From an uncultured Anaerococcus sp. (GTDB lineage Bacteria; Bacillota; Clostridia; Tissierellales; Peptoniphilaceae): DNA of 60,920 bases. A program made the translations under genes and the position numbers. Position 1 is the stretch's first letter; the number at the start of each line of letters is the position of its first letter. The DNA is taken from assembly GCF_943912825.1 (NCBI RefSeq), contig NZ_CALTUX010000009.1, forward strand, positions 1 to 60,920. Reading direction: 5' to 3'. The notes under the pieces were generated by a model, which saw nothing but the letters and a program-made list of their open reading frames with translations, ran no database searches and was not told the DNA's origin. Of the stretch, positions 7,328 through 16,100 are shown piece by piece.

Positions 7328-7356
7328 TTCTTCTTATTTCTTAACTTCCTTATAAT
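7328..7356 (+). promoter_or_regulatory. Probable promoter of the ddl-murF operon
   Basis: A perfect TATAAT (7351-7356) lies 71 bp upstream of the ddl start. The matching -35 region (7328-7333) is weak. AAAGAGAG before the ATG serves as ribosome binding site. Confidence 0.35.
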
Positions 7357-7427
7357 AGCTATTTGATTTGCCCATATTCTTAATAAGAGTAAAATTTACA
7401 TAGATATATAAATGAAAGAGAGAAAGT

Positions 7428-8465
7428 ATGAAAACTGTCTACATCCTATGTGGCGGCCCTTCTAGCGAGCATGATATTGCCCTTAGAAGTGCTCTTAATA
7501 TTGCCAAAAATTTAAATAAAGAAAAATACAATATAAATCTTATATATATAGATAAGGAAGGAAAATTCTCACCAACTTTTTTTGATTACGACGAGTCTGA
7601 TGAATTTTCTTTAGTTAAGACAATTGATAAGTCAAGACAAGAATCTATCGCAGAATTCCTTATAGAAGTAAGCAAAAATGACCTAGCATCCACAATTATC
7701 CTACCAGTTGTCCATGGGACCTATGGGGAAGATGGTACAATCCAAGGCTTTTTGGATGCCACCGGTCTAAATTACATCGGTAACGGTCTTTTATCTTCTG
7801 CTATTTGCATGGATAAGGTTACAAGCAATGATATATTTGAAAAAAACGGCCTTAAACAAGCTAAATACAAATATGCTTATAAGGAGGATTTCACAGATAG
7901 CTTTATAGATGAATGTATAAAAGAAATCGGACTTCCTCTAATTGTAAAGCCATCTGCCAATGGTTCTTCTGTTGGAGTTTCTAGAGTTGATAGCAAGGAA
8001 GATTTCAAAAAGGCTGGCCTTGAGGCTTTAAAATATGACCGCAAGGTCCTTGTTGAAGAATTAATTGTAGGCCAAGAAATTGAATTTGCTGTTCTTGGTG
8101 ATGGTTCAAAAATTGATGTGTCACTCCCAGCTGCCTACATCACTGACCACGTATTTTTAGACTACGATGCTAAATACTTTTCAAAATCTACTAGAGAAGA
8201 GCTCCCTTATCACATGGAAGAAGATGAATATGACAGAGGTCGTGACTTCGCCAAGGCCTGCTATAAGGCATGTGGATGCGAAGGTTTTGCCAGAGTTGAT
8301 ATCTTTTATACAAAAGATAAGGAATTTTTCATCAACGAAATCAATACCTTCCCAGGCTTTACTCCTTCTTCATTTTTCGGAAGAATGGCAGAATCCCTCT
8401 ACCAAATATCTTTCAGCGAGCTTTTAGATAAGCTTATAGAAGATGGTTTTAGGAGGGCTTTATGA
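7428..8465 (+). CDS. ddl: D-alanine--D-alanine ligase
   Basis: Joins two D-Ala with ATP to make the D-Ala-D-Ala end of the peptidoglycan stem peptide; cytoplasmic, 345 aa (usual length). It starts with the family motif VYILCGGPSSEHDIALRSA. The ATP-grasp domain shows PLIVKPSANGSSVGVSRV (about 168-185), EFAVLGDG, and the metal-binding end EINTFPGFTPSSFFGRM (about 303-319). The stop overlaps the murF start (ATGA), so the two consecutive steps of wall synthesis are translationally coupled. The position equivalent to the vancomycin-type selectivity residue was not assessed. Confidence 0.95.
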   Translation: MKTVYILCGGPSSEHDIALRSALNIAKNLNKEKYNINLIYIDKEGKFSPTFFDYDESDEFSLVKTIDKSRQESIAEFLIEVSKNDLASTIILPVVHGTYGEDGTIQGFLDATGLNYIGNGLLSSAICMDKVTSNDIFEKNGLKQAKYKYAYKEDFTDSFIDECIKEIGLPLIVKPSANGSSVGVSRVDSKEDFKKAGLEALKYDRKVLVEELIVGQEIEFAVLGDGSKIDVSLPAAYITDHVFLDYDAKYFSKSTREELPYHMEEDEYDRGRDFAKACYKACGCEGFARVDIFYTKDKEFFINEINTFPGFTPSSFFGRMAESLYQISFSELLDKLIEDGFRRAL

Positions 8466-9841
8466 TTAAAAGAAGTCTTAGCCACATATCGAAAATGATT
8501 GGTGGCGAACTTTCTGACGAGGCTTTTTCAGATATTGAAATCTGTGGAGTTTCAACAGATTCTAGAACCATAGATCCAGGCGAGCTTTACATCCCCCTAG
8601 TTGGCGAGGTCTTTGATGGGAGAATCTTCATCAAAGAGTGCGAAGAAAAGGGAGCATCCGCCTTTATTGTGGATAAGGATTATAAGATAAATAAAAATGT
8701 CACCATCCCTTATATAAGGGTAGAAGATACAAAAAAAGCCCTACAAGATTTGGCCAAGGCCTACAGGGATGAGCTTAAGTGTAAGGTCGTTGCTATAACA
8801 GGCTCAAATGGTAAGACTACAACAAAAGACCTCCTTACAACCATCTTAAGCGAGAAATTTAAGACCCAAAAGACCAAAGGCAATCTCAATAACGAAATAG
8901 GAGTTCCAAAGACAGTCCTATCCCTAGATGATGATTGCGAAATCGCTGTAATAGAGCTAGGTACAGATAATTTTGGAGATATTTCTCTAACAAGTGCTAT
9001 TGTAAGACCAGATATATCCATGATAACAAATATAGGCGATAGTCACCTTCACAACCTAAAGAGTAAGTCAGGTATCCTTAAGGCCAAGCTTGAAATTCTC
9101 GAGGGAATGAATGATCAAGGGACCTTCATCTATAATATAGATGACCCAACCATGAAGGAAGAAGTCCCTACTTATGACATCAAGCAAAAAGTCCTATCCT
9201 TTGGCACAGATTCTGAAGCAGATTTTAATATCAAATTTGAAGAGTCACCTTCATCAAAATTAAGATTTTCAAATGGGAAAGACCACTACGAAATCCCTCT
9301 TATAGGCAAGCACAATGTCTACAATGCAGCAGCTGTAGTCATGATAGCTCAAATCTTTGGCCTAGATAAGGAGTCAATTGATAAGGGCCTAATGAAAGCA
9401 AAATCAAGCCAAAATAGGTCTGAACTCTTAGAACTAGATGGCTTTGATGTCCTAGATGATTCATATAAGTCAAACCCACAAGCCCTCCTTGCAGGTCTTG
9501 AAACAGTCTATGAATTATTTGGCTACAAGCAGAAAATTATTTGCCTATCAGATATGCTAGAGCTAGGCGAAGATGAAGCAAAACTCCACTTCCAAGTAGG
9601 AGAAAAAATTGATCCCCAAAAAATAGACTTTTGCCTATTCTACGGCCCTCTCTCCTACCACATGTATGAGGGTGCCCTTCAAAATTTCAAGCCTAATAAG
9701 TGCTTCTATTTTGAACATAAGGATGGCTTAGTAGAGAAGTTAAAATCCCTAATTAGCCCATGTAGCCTTGTTTTTGTAAAGGGCAGCCACGGCATGCACA
9801 TGGAAGAAGTAATAGACCAGGTAAGAAACTTAAATATATGA
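8462..9841 (+). CDS. murF: UDP-MurNAc-tripeptide--D-alanyl-D-alanine ligase
   Basis: Adds the D-Ala-D-Ala made by Ddl to UDP-MurNAc-tripeptide, the last cytoplasmic step of the stem peptide; 459 aa. Domain order: N-terminal Mur ligase domain (about 1-105, with STDSRTIDPGELYIPLVGE), central ATPase domain with the P-loop VAITGSNGKTTTKD (about 110-123) and the carbamylated-lysine region, then the C-terminal domain with DSYKSNPQALLAGLETV and KGSHGMHMEEV. It overlaps ddl by 4 nt. Its TGA overlaps an out-of-use ATG of the next gene. Confidence 0.95.
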   Translation: MIKRSLSHISKMIGGELSDEAFSDIEICGVSTDSRTIDPGELYIPLVGEVFDGRIFIKECEEKGASAFIVDKDYKINKNVTIPYIRVEDTKKALQDLAKAYRDELKCKVVAITGSNGKTTTKDLLTTILSEKFKTQKTKGNLNNEIGVPKTVLSLDDDCEIAVIELGTDNFGDISLTSAIVRPDISMITNIGDSHLHNLKSKSGILKAKLEILEGMNDQGTFIYNIDDPTMKEEVPTYDIKQKVLSFGTDSEADFNIKFEESPSSKLRFSNGKDHYEIPLIGKHNVYNAAAVVMIAQIFGLDKESIDKGLMKAKSSQNRSELLELDGFDVLDDSYKSNPQALLAGLETVYELFGYKQKIICLSDMLELGEDEAKLHFQVGEKIDPQKIDFCLFYGPLSYHMYEGALQNFKPNKCFYFEHKDGLVEKLKSLISPCSLVFVKGSHGMHMEEVIDQVRNLNI

Positions 9842-9852
9842 AAGAGGAAAAA

Positions 9853-10785
9853 ATGATTTATACAGTAACCCTAAACCCATCTATAGACCTCTATGTAGAG
9901 GTAGATAAGCTAAATCCAGGCTACAACAACAACATCAAAACAGAAAGAACCCTACCAGGTGGTAAGGCAATAAACGTATCAAGAATCCTATCACAAATTA
10001 GGATACCAACCACAGCCACAGGCTTCACTGGAGGCTACCAAGGCCTATTTATCAAAGACTGGCTAAGCAAAGAAAAAATCCTAGCAGACTTTGTAGACAT
10101 AAAAGAAAATAACAGAATCAATATCAAAATTTTTGAAGACTTAAAAGAAACAGTAATCAACTTCCAAGGTCCAACCATCTCATCAGAAGAAGTCGAAGAG
10201 CTTCTTTATTACTTATCCAGAGTAAGAGAAGGCGATACCATAATCTTTGGTGGATCAGTTCCACCAATGGAAAATGGCGAAGATAGCGACATCTACGATA
10301 GGATGGTAGAAATAGCTAAGGCAAACGGTGCCTACTTTGTAGCAGACGTCCCAAGCCAATACCTTATAAATATGGTAAAAAGAGGCCCTCTCCTAGTAAA
10401 ACCAAACGGAGAAGACATAGAGGCAATCTTTAATGTCAAAATCGAAGATAAGATGGACTACATCCCTTATGGTAAGGAACTAATCAAAATGGGAGCAAAA
10501 TATGTAATAATCTCATATGGTTCAGAAGGATCAATGTTCTTTACAAACGACGGAGTATACGCAGCAGCCCCAGTAGAAGATGATAGCGAAATCATAAACA
10601 CAGTAGCCTGTAGAGATGCCATGATAGGTGGCTTTATAGGAACCATAGTAAGGGATAACGACCCAATAGAATCCTACATGGTAGCAGTAGCGGCAGCATC
10701 TGCCACAGCCAGAGTCCTAGACCTACCAACAAGAGATCAAATAGTAGACATCCTCCCACTAGTTGATATTGAAATAATAGAATAA
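9853..10785 (+). CDS. 1-phosphofructokinase family (PfkB) sugar kinase with altered GAGD motif
   Basis: A PfkB/FruK-type kinase that would phosphorylate fructose 1-phosphate or tagatose 6-phosphate. The start at 9853 gives the standard N-terminus MIYTVTLNPSIDLYVEVD and has AGAGG upstream; the earlier ATG at 9838 overlaps the murF stop and lacks a binding site. The sugar-binding region PGGKAINVSRILS and GGSVPPM are normal. The C-terminal catalytic motif usually reads TVGAGDSM; here it is TVACRDAM (about residues 252-259). The catalytic Asp is kept but both anion-hole glycines are changed. It lies in a wall-synthesis operon with no fructose PTS nearby. Activity and substrate are uncertain. Confidence 0.82.
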   Translation: MIYTVTLNPSIDLYVEVDKLNPGYNNNIKTERTLPGGKAINVSRILSQIRIPTTATGFTGGYQGLFIKDWLSKEKILADFVDIKENNRINIKIFEDLKETVINFQGPTISSEEVEELLYYLSRVREGDTIIFGGSVPPMENGEDSDIYDRMVEIAKANGAYFVADVPSQYLINMVKRGPLLVKPNGEDIEAIFNVKIEDKMDYIPYGKELIKMGAKYVIISYGSEGSMFFTNDGVYAAAPVEDDSEIINTVACRDAMIGGFIGTIVRDNDPIESYMVAVAAASATARVLDLPTRDQIVDILPLVDIEIIE

Positions 10786-11157
10786 GTGCTAACAATCGTA
10801 CTTTGTAATAGTCTAGGCCAAATAAAAAAATCTAGGAATTATAAATACGTCATAGAAGAAAAAAATATGCAGGATTTTTTCTACGACTATAGAGACAATT
10901 TTTCTTCATTAGAGACCTACTGGCTTTTTGATCCCTATAAGGATATAGAATTAAAAAAAGAAGACCTAGATGAAATAGAAATCTTTGCCCAAAGCCTATA
11001 TGGTTTTGCAAAAAACCTAGACCTGAAAGAAGAAAATAAAATCATCGAAAAATATAATCTATCAAAAAGTAAAATAAAAAGCTATGGCAAAAAGCTTGCA
11101 GACCTTGCAAGGCTTGCTATAGAAAAAAATATGACCCTAGTAGGCCTTGGAGATTAA
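10786..11157 (+). CDS. Hypothetical protein, last gene of the ddl operon
   Basis: A 123-aa cytoplasmic protein that I do not recognise. It starts with GTG directly after the fruK-like stop (zero gap) and has no clear ribosome binding site, so it probably depends on translational coupling. It is rich in Lys, Glu, Asp and Tyr, with a long helical C-terminal half (EEIEIFAQSL... to ARLAIEKNM). The transcription terminator begins inside its last codons. The compact placement argues that it is real. Confidence 0.65.
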   Translation: MLTIVLCNSLGQIKKSRNYKYVIEEKNMQDFFYDYRDNFSSLETYWLFDPYKDIELKKEDLDEIEIFAQSLYGFAKNLDLKEENKIIEKYNLSKSKIKSYGKKLADLARLAIEKNMTLVGLGD

Positions 11158-11180
11158 TCCAAGGCTTGCTAGGGTCTTTT
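11133..11180 (+). terminator. Intrinsic terminator of the ddl operon
   Basis: GACCCTAG-T-AGGCCTTGG pairs with CCAAGGCTTG-CTAGGGTC across a short loop and is followed by TTTT. The left arm lies inside the last codons of the preceding gene. Confidence 0.85.
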
Positions 11181-11185
11181 ATGAT

Positions 11186-11836
11186 TTAAAAATCTCTTTT
11201 TTTATAAAATTTGATGGAAAGTATAATTGAAAAAGAAAGAAAAAGGGCAAGAAGAATAAAAAGTCCAATTACAATCATTCTTTGATTTTCTAATACAAAG
11301 TTAAGGATTGGTCCAAAATCTTTTATAAAATATCCTAAAATCATTCCTATTATAGCAATTATAAGTATTGGTAAAAATCCAAAAGTCTTTGCTTTAGTAT
11401 AGCCAGATTTAAAAAACATCGGATACTGGAAAGAAATAATTATCCCAAATAAAACAAAGTTCGTTCCTAAATACATCAGCATATCAAGGCCTATTGGCAT
11501 ATTTTTTATTAGGGAAACTATAGTATAGATTGAGAAGCCAAGTAGACTAGCCACTATAAAAATCAGACCAGCTAAGATATACCTACCTATAACTACCTTT
11601 TTGCTATCTATGGAAAAAATCTTATATAAGGCATCAATACCTGAATTTTCTCCTAGTAAAAATGGAGTAGATGAAAATATTACAGCAAAAGTCAATGTCA
11701 TTGATAACATTACTACAGGAGATTTATTAATATAGGAATAAAAAAGAGATATACCTGATAGTATGATTAAATTTTTCAAGGTATAATAGGGTTTCATTGA
11801 GATTATATCCAGTTTAATTTGCTTCTTTATATTCAT
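11186..11836 (-). CDS. ABC-2 type permease of GntR-linked exporter 1
   Basis: A 216-aa membrane protein with about six transmembrane helices (for example LIILSGISLFYSY, YILAGLIFIVASLLGFSIYTIV, MIVIGLFILLALFLSFSIIL). It partners the ATPase encoded just upstream (1-nt overlap at 11836). GntR-ATPase-permease sets of this kind are known in Firmicutes for export of antimicrobial peptides or wall-active compounds. The cargo cannot be read from the sequence. Confidence 0.82.
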   Translation of the reverse strand: MNIKKQIKLDIISMKPYYTLKNLIILSGISLFYSYINKSPVVMLSMTLTFAVIFSSTPFLLGENSGIDALYKIFSIDSKKVVIGRYILAGLIFIVASLLGFSIYTIVSLIKNMPIGLDMLMYLGTNFVLFGIIISFQYPMFFKSGYTKAKTFGFLPILIIAIIGMILGYFIKDFGPILNFVLENQRMIVIGLFILLALFLSFSIILSIKFYKKRDF

Positions 11837-12672
11837 TAAATCCTCCCATAATAAATCATTATTTGATCAATTGTTGGCACTTCTGCCACTAAGCTAGCGT
11901 CTTCCCTATAATCTTCTCTTAGGACTAGGGCCTCAAAATTATATTTGCTCTTTTTTTGCCCATAAATTTTAAGCATTTTTATCTTTTCAAAATCGTCTAA
12001 GCCACCCTTTATGAGTAAAAATTTGTCATAAAGCTCATCCTTACTGCCTTCAAAGACTATCTTCCCCTTGTCTATGAAAACTATGTAATCAGCAATCCTA
12101 TCGAGGTCTTGAGTTATGTGAGTAGAAAATAAAACTGTATGATTGGGATCTTCCATAAAGTCTAAAATCATATCCACAAGTTCATCTCTCATGGCAGGGT
12201 CAAGGCCGCTTGTAGGCTCATCTAAGATTAGGATTTTTGCATCATGTGAAAGGGCGATGGCAAGCATTAATTTTATCTTCATTCCCCTTGATAATTCACA
12301 AACTTTTTTCTCTATTTCTAGACCAAACTTATCAAGGTAGGCATAATAGGTCTTGGAATCCCACCTATCATAACCAATATCCATGGCTTGGTTAACTAAG
12401 TCCAAGGTCCAATCCTTGCCCAAAAAGGAATCATCCATGACAAGGCCCACATCTTGAAGATAGGTCAAATCTTCAATTTTTTTATTATCTATAAAAATTT
12501 CCCCATCGTAATTTATAAGGGACAAAAGGGACTTGATTGTAGTAGTCTTTCCCATCCCGTTTTTGCCGATAAAGCCTGTTACAAAGCCTTTTTTGATGGC
12601 AAAGTCATTTGGTCCAAGTTTAAATTTGTCATAAGTTTTACTAAGATTTTTGGCAAGAATCTTATCAGTCAT
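11836..12672 (-). CDS. ABC transporter ATP-binding protein of GntR-linked exporter 1
   Basis: A 278-aa ATPase. Visible motifs are Walker A GKNGMGKTTT, a degenerate signature LSRGMKIKL, Walker B ILILDEPTSGLD and the switch His in STHI. The frame could open at 12687, but GAAGGAG lies 7 nt before the ATG at 12672, so I start there. That start overlaps the end of the GntR gene by 8 nt, which suggests coupling. The C-terminal 60 residues after the ATPase core are typical of this exporter class. Confidence 0.9.
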   Translation of the reverse strand: MTDKILAKNLSKTYDKFKLGPNDFAIKKGFVTGFIGKNGMGKTTTIKSLLSLINYDGEIFIDNKKIEDLTYLQDVGLVMDDSFLGKDWTLDLVNQAMDIGYDRWDSKTYYAYLDKFGLEIEKKVCELSRGMKIKLMLAIALSHDAKILILDEPTSGLDPAMRDELVDMILDFMEDPNHTVLFSTHITQDLDRIADYIVFIDKGKIVFEGSKDELYDKFLLIKGGLDDFEKIKMLKIYGQKKSKYNFEALVLREDYREDASLVAEVPTIDQIMIYYGRI

Positions 12673-13048
12673 TATAATCTCCTTCATATAAATAAGTTAC
12701 AAGGTCTAAAAAATTTTCCTTTTCCATAGCCAAGTCTTTTGATATTTCAATCGCTTTTAGCAAACTTTCTTCTAATTTCTTTTGTTTTTCCTCTCTTCTT
12801 AGGCTTGGATCATCTTCTCCTACAAAGGTCCCAAGTCCTTGGCGACTTTCTATAAAGCCTTCATCTTCAAGCTCATCGTAGGCCTTTTTCACCGTCAATA
12901 TAGATATAGAAAGCTCACGAGCAAGGGCCCTTACAGAAGGAAGTTTTTCTCCTGCTTTTACATTCTCCTTTAAAATCTCATCCCTAATGGCATTTTTAAT
13001 CTGTTCATAAATAGGAACTGGCGACCCATTTTTAATAATAATTTTCAA
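12665..13048 (-). CDS. GntR family regulator, YtrA subfamily (exporter 1)
   Basis: A 127-aa transcription factor: an N-terminal GntR winged helix (PIYEQIKNAIRDEILKENVKAGEKLPSVRALARELSIS...GLGTFVGED) and a short C-terminal dimerisation helix pair with no ligand domain, which defines the YtrA group. Such proteins repress the ABC genes they sit with and respond to cell-envelope stress or antimicrobial peptides. It is the first gene of the three-gene operon. Three phased direct repeats overlap its promoter (13066-13100). Confidence 0.9.
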   Translation of the reverse strand: MKIIIKNGSPVPIYEQIKNAIRDEILKENVKAGEKLPSVRALARELSISILTVKKAYDELEDEGFIESRQGLGTFVGEDDPSLRREEKQKKLEESLLKAIEISKDLAMEKENFLDLVTYLYEGDYND

Positions 13049-13065
13049 TTTCTTCCCCTCTCCTC

Positions 13066-13100
13066 TATAACAGTATATAACAGTTTATAACACTTGTCAA
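13066..13100 (-). promoter_or_regulatory. Promoter and phased operator repeats of the GntR/ABC module 1
   Basis: On the minus strand TTGACA (13100-13095), a 17-nt spacer, then TATACT (13077-13072). Three copies of TATAACAG/C start at 13066, 13076 and 13086, exactly 10 bp apart, so they face the same side of the helix and cover the spacer and -10. This is a good candidate for the autoregulatory site of the GntR protein. Confidence 0.75.
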
Positions 13101-13142
13101 TTATTTCTACAAATCTCTTAGCCTATGAATTTTTCTCATAAG

Positions 13143-13168
13143 AAAAACCGCTATTTCTAGCGGTTTTC
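13143..13168. terminator. Terminator of the pullulanase gene
   Basis: Stem AAAACCGCTA / TAGCGGTTTT with a GAAA-type tetraloop and flanking A and T runs, 4 nt past the pullulanase stop. The same ACCGCTA-TTTC-TAGCGGT hairpin terminates the uridine phosphorylase operon at 16991-17020. Confidence 0.85.
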
Positions 13169-13171
13169 TTC

Positions 13172-16100
13172 TTAATAATCATAGCAATTTTCTAGTTTTT
13201 TTAGAAGTTCATAAGCTTCTTTCCTTAGGATTTCTGATCTTTCTAAGAGTTTTTCTAGCTCATGTCTTACTGGTTTTACTGTTTCTGGATACTTATCTAG
13301 TAGGTATCTTGCTGCCTTTGATGTGATTAGGTTTTTATTATAGGCTTTCTTTAGGGCATCGTAGTTTCTTTTTAGTCTTGGATTTTGATCACAAGTCTTG
13401 CCTAAGCCCTTGAAATTGTTGGCTCTTAGGTTGTAGTATACCCAATAATAGTCATCATCCCTATCCTTTTTAGACTTGGATGGTTTTTCTTTTTCAGGCT
13501 CTTTCTTACCTGGTTTTTCCTTTTCTGGGTCTTTCTTGCCTGGTTTTTGAGGAGTTTCCTCTTCAGGCTTATCCTCTCCTGGCTGTTGAGGAGTTTCCTC
13601 TGATGGTTTTTCATCATTAGATAAGTTCTCTAGCATTAGGGTTGACATTGGATCTACTGCTATTTTGCCATCTTTTATTTCTATAGTTGCAAGTCCCTTG
13701 TGGTTGGCCTTATCAGCTTTGATTAGAACCTTGTACTTGCCATTTGGAAGATTAAATTCTTTTGCAGAATCTTCTCTATTATGGCCGATGTATAGGTTCT
13801 TAGCTCCTTGGCTTAGGCTGTAGGCTATTAATCCGTCACTTGCTACTATCTTCTTAACTCTGGCATCGACTTGGTCAAAGCTTTCTGAATGGAAAAGTGG
13901 TTCGTTTTTCCTGATTGCTATTACTTCTTTGATGTATTCGATGTTGTCTTTGTATTCTTCCGCTCTCTTCCAATCTAGTTCATTTACTTCTGCAGGTGCA
14001 TTGTAGGAGTTTTCATTGCCTCCCTTTGTTCTTGCAAATTCTTGACCTGCGTGGATAAATGGTCTGCCTTGTGAAAGTAGAGGAATTACTGTTGCTAGTC
14101 TTTGTCTCTTTAGGGTTGTCGCATCATCTTCATTTGGATGAAGTTCTTTTATTTTATCAAAGACTGTCTTATTGTCGTGAGCTTCTGTGTATTGGATTAA
14201 CTGTTGAGGATTGTCGTAGTTTTTGCCACCTATTTGTTTTACTGTCTTTATTGATGAGAATAGCTTTTCTTCGACTCCTTTTTCGCCATTTACAAAGCCT
14301 GTTGCATTTCCATTAAAGGCTGAGCCCTTGACCCCATCTCTAAGGTCGTCGTTGAAGGTTCCTACATGTGGCATCTTGTCTGAGTTTACTTGGGTTGCCC
14401 TTTGATCTTCTGGAAGATTACCCATATTCCATCCTTCTCCAAGGATTACTATGTCAGGGTTTATTTCCTTTAACTCTTTTACAAGAGTATTCATGGTGTG
14501 ATAGTCAAGTATTCCCATTAGGTCAAATCTAAAGCCATCTAGCTTATAGGTCTTGGCCCAATATTTTACTGAGTCGACTATGAATTTGCTCATCATCTTT
14601 CTTTCAGATGCTGTTTCGTTACCTACTCCTGTACCATTGTGTGGGTTACCATTTTCATCAAATCTAAAATAATAACCTGGTACTATCTTATTAAAGCTGT
14701 GTTCTCCTAGTGAAAATACGTGGTTGTAAACTACATCCATGATGACGCCCATGTTCTTTTTATGGACTGCATCGATTGCTTCTTGGAGTTCTTCTATCCT
14801 TGCATATGGATTTGATGGATCTGTTGAATAAGCTCCCTCTGGAGTATCATAGTTTACTGGATCGTATCCCCAGTTGTACTTATCCATTGGATTTTTCTCA
14901 TTGACAGAATTTTTGCTATAGTCATAGATTGGTAGAAGCTGGATATGGCTTACTCCTAAATCTGCTATATAGTCTAATCCTGTCTTAAATCCATTTGGTG
15001 TCTTTGTTCCTGTCTCGCTTAGACCTAAGAATTGGCCCCTATGTTTGATTCCTGAGTATTCTTGGTTTGATAAGTCTCTTACGTGAAGTTCGTAGATTAT
15101 TGGATTTTTGACATATTTATTTGCTGGTCTTTCAACCATTGATACTTGTGGATTTACTACTACAGCTTTTTCGCCGTTAATGGTTGTTGATTTTGCATAT
15201 GGGTCTACTACCCTATTTACAGAACCATCTTTGAAGTGGACATCATACATATAAACTGTCTTGTCTTGGTCACCTGCAAGTGTGTATGAATATACTCCTC
15301 TATCTTCTTTATCCATCTTGATTTTTGCTTCGCCATCATCTCCAAAGATTACTAGGTCTACACCACTTGCTGTTGGAGCCCAAACTTTAAATGTTGTTTG
15401 ATTTTTAGAATATATTGCACCAAGCTCTCCATCATAAGCATAAGCTTCGTCAAATTCCTTATCTGCTACTATATTTGCAAGGACTGCCTTTGCATTTAAC
15501 TTAATATTTTTTGCAGAGTCTAGGTAGAAATTAAATTCGTAGTCCTTATCTAGTTTAAGGTCTTTTTTGAATTTAATATTTATCTTATTGCTTACATTAT
15601 TTGAATCTTTTGAGCCTATAGCTTCTATATCATCCTTGCTTAGGTCAGAATTTGTTATAAAATCATAGCCGTGGTCAAGCATTTCCTTGATATTTACAGC
15701 CTTATTTAGGCTTACATTTATTTCTCTAAAGCTATCAACGCTTGCCTTTTCTACCCTAACATCCTCATCTACCAGGGTCTTGTCATAAAATACTCTTTGA
15801 GCATCTTGCATTACATAGACGTCTGCCTTGCCAGTATCATCAAATCTCTTGATTTCTTTGACATCTCCATCTTGGTAGATGACCTTGCCTGCACTATCAA
15901 GTTTAACTAGGGTGAAGAGGAGCTTATTTATCTCTTCTCCTTGGCTTGCAATCTTTCCTGTGTAATATTTGCCAGCTTTTGTTAGCTTTTGGATTTTTGG
16001 ATTTGCTTCATCTTTGTTATTCCAATATTTGATTGCCCAAACATCATCAGTTGACATATCATATCTTCTGTAAGATACATTTGCTTCTAGCTTATCATAA

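Noticed and set aside
13426..13617. 63-codon Lys-rich frame inside the pullulanase gene
   Set aside because: It is an out-of-frame shadow of the Pro/Lys/Glu spacer on the same strand.
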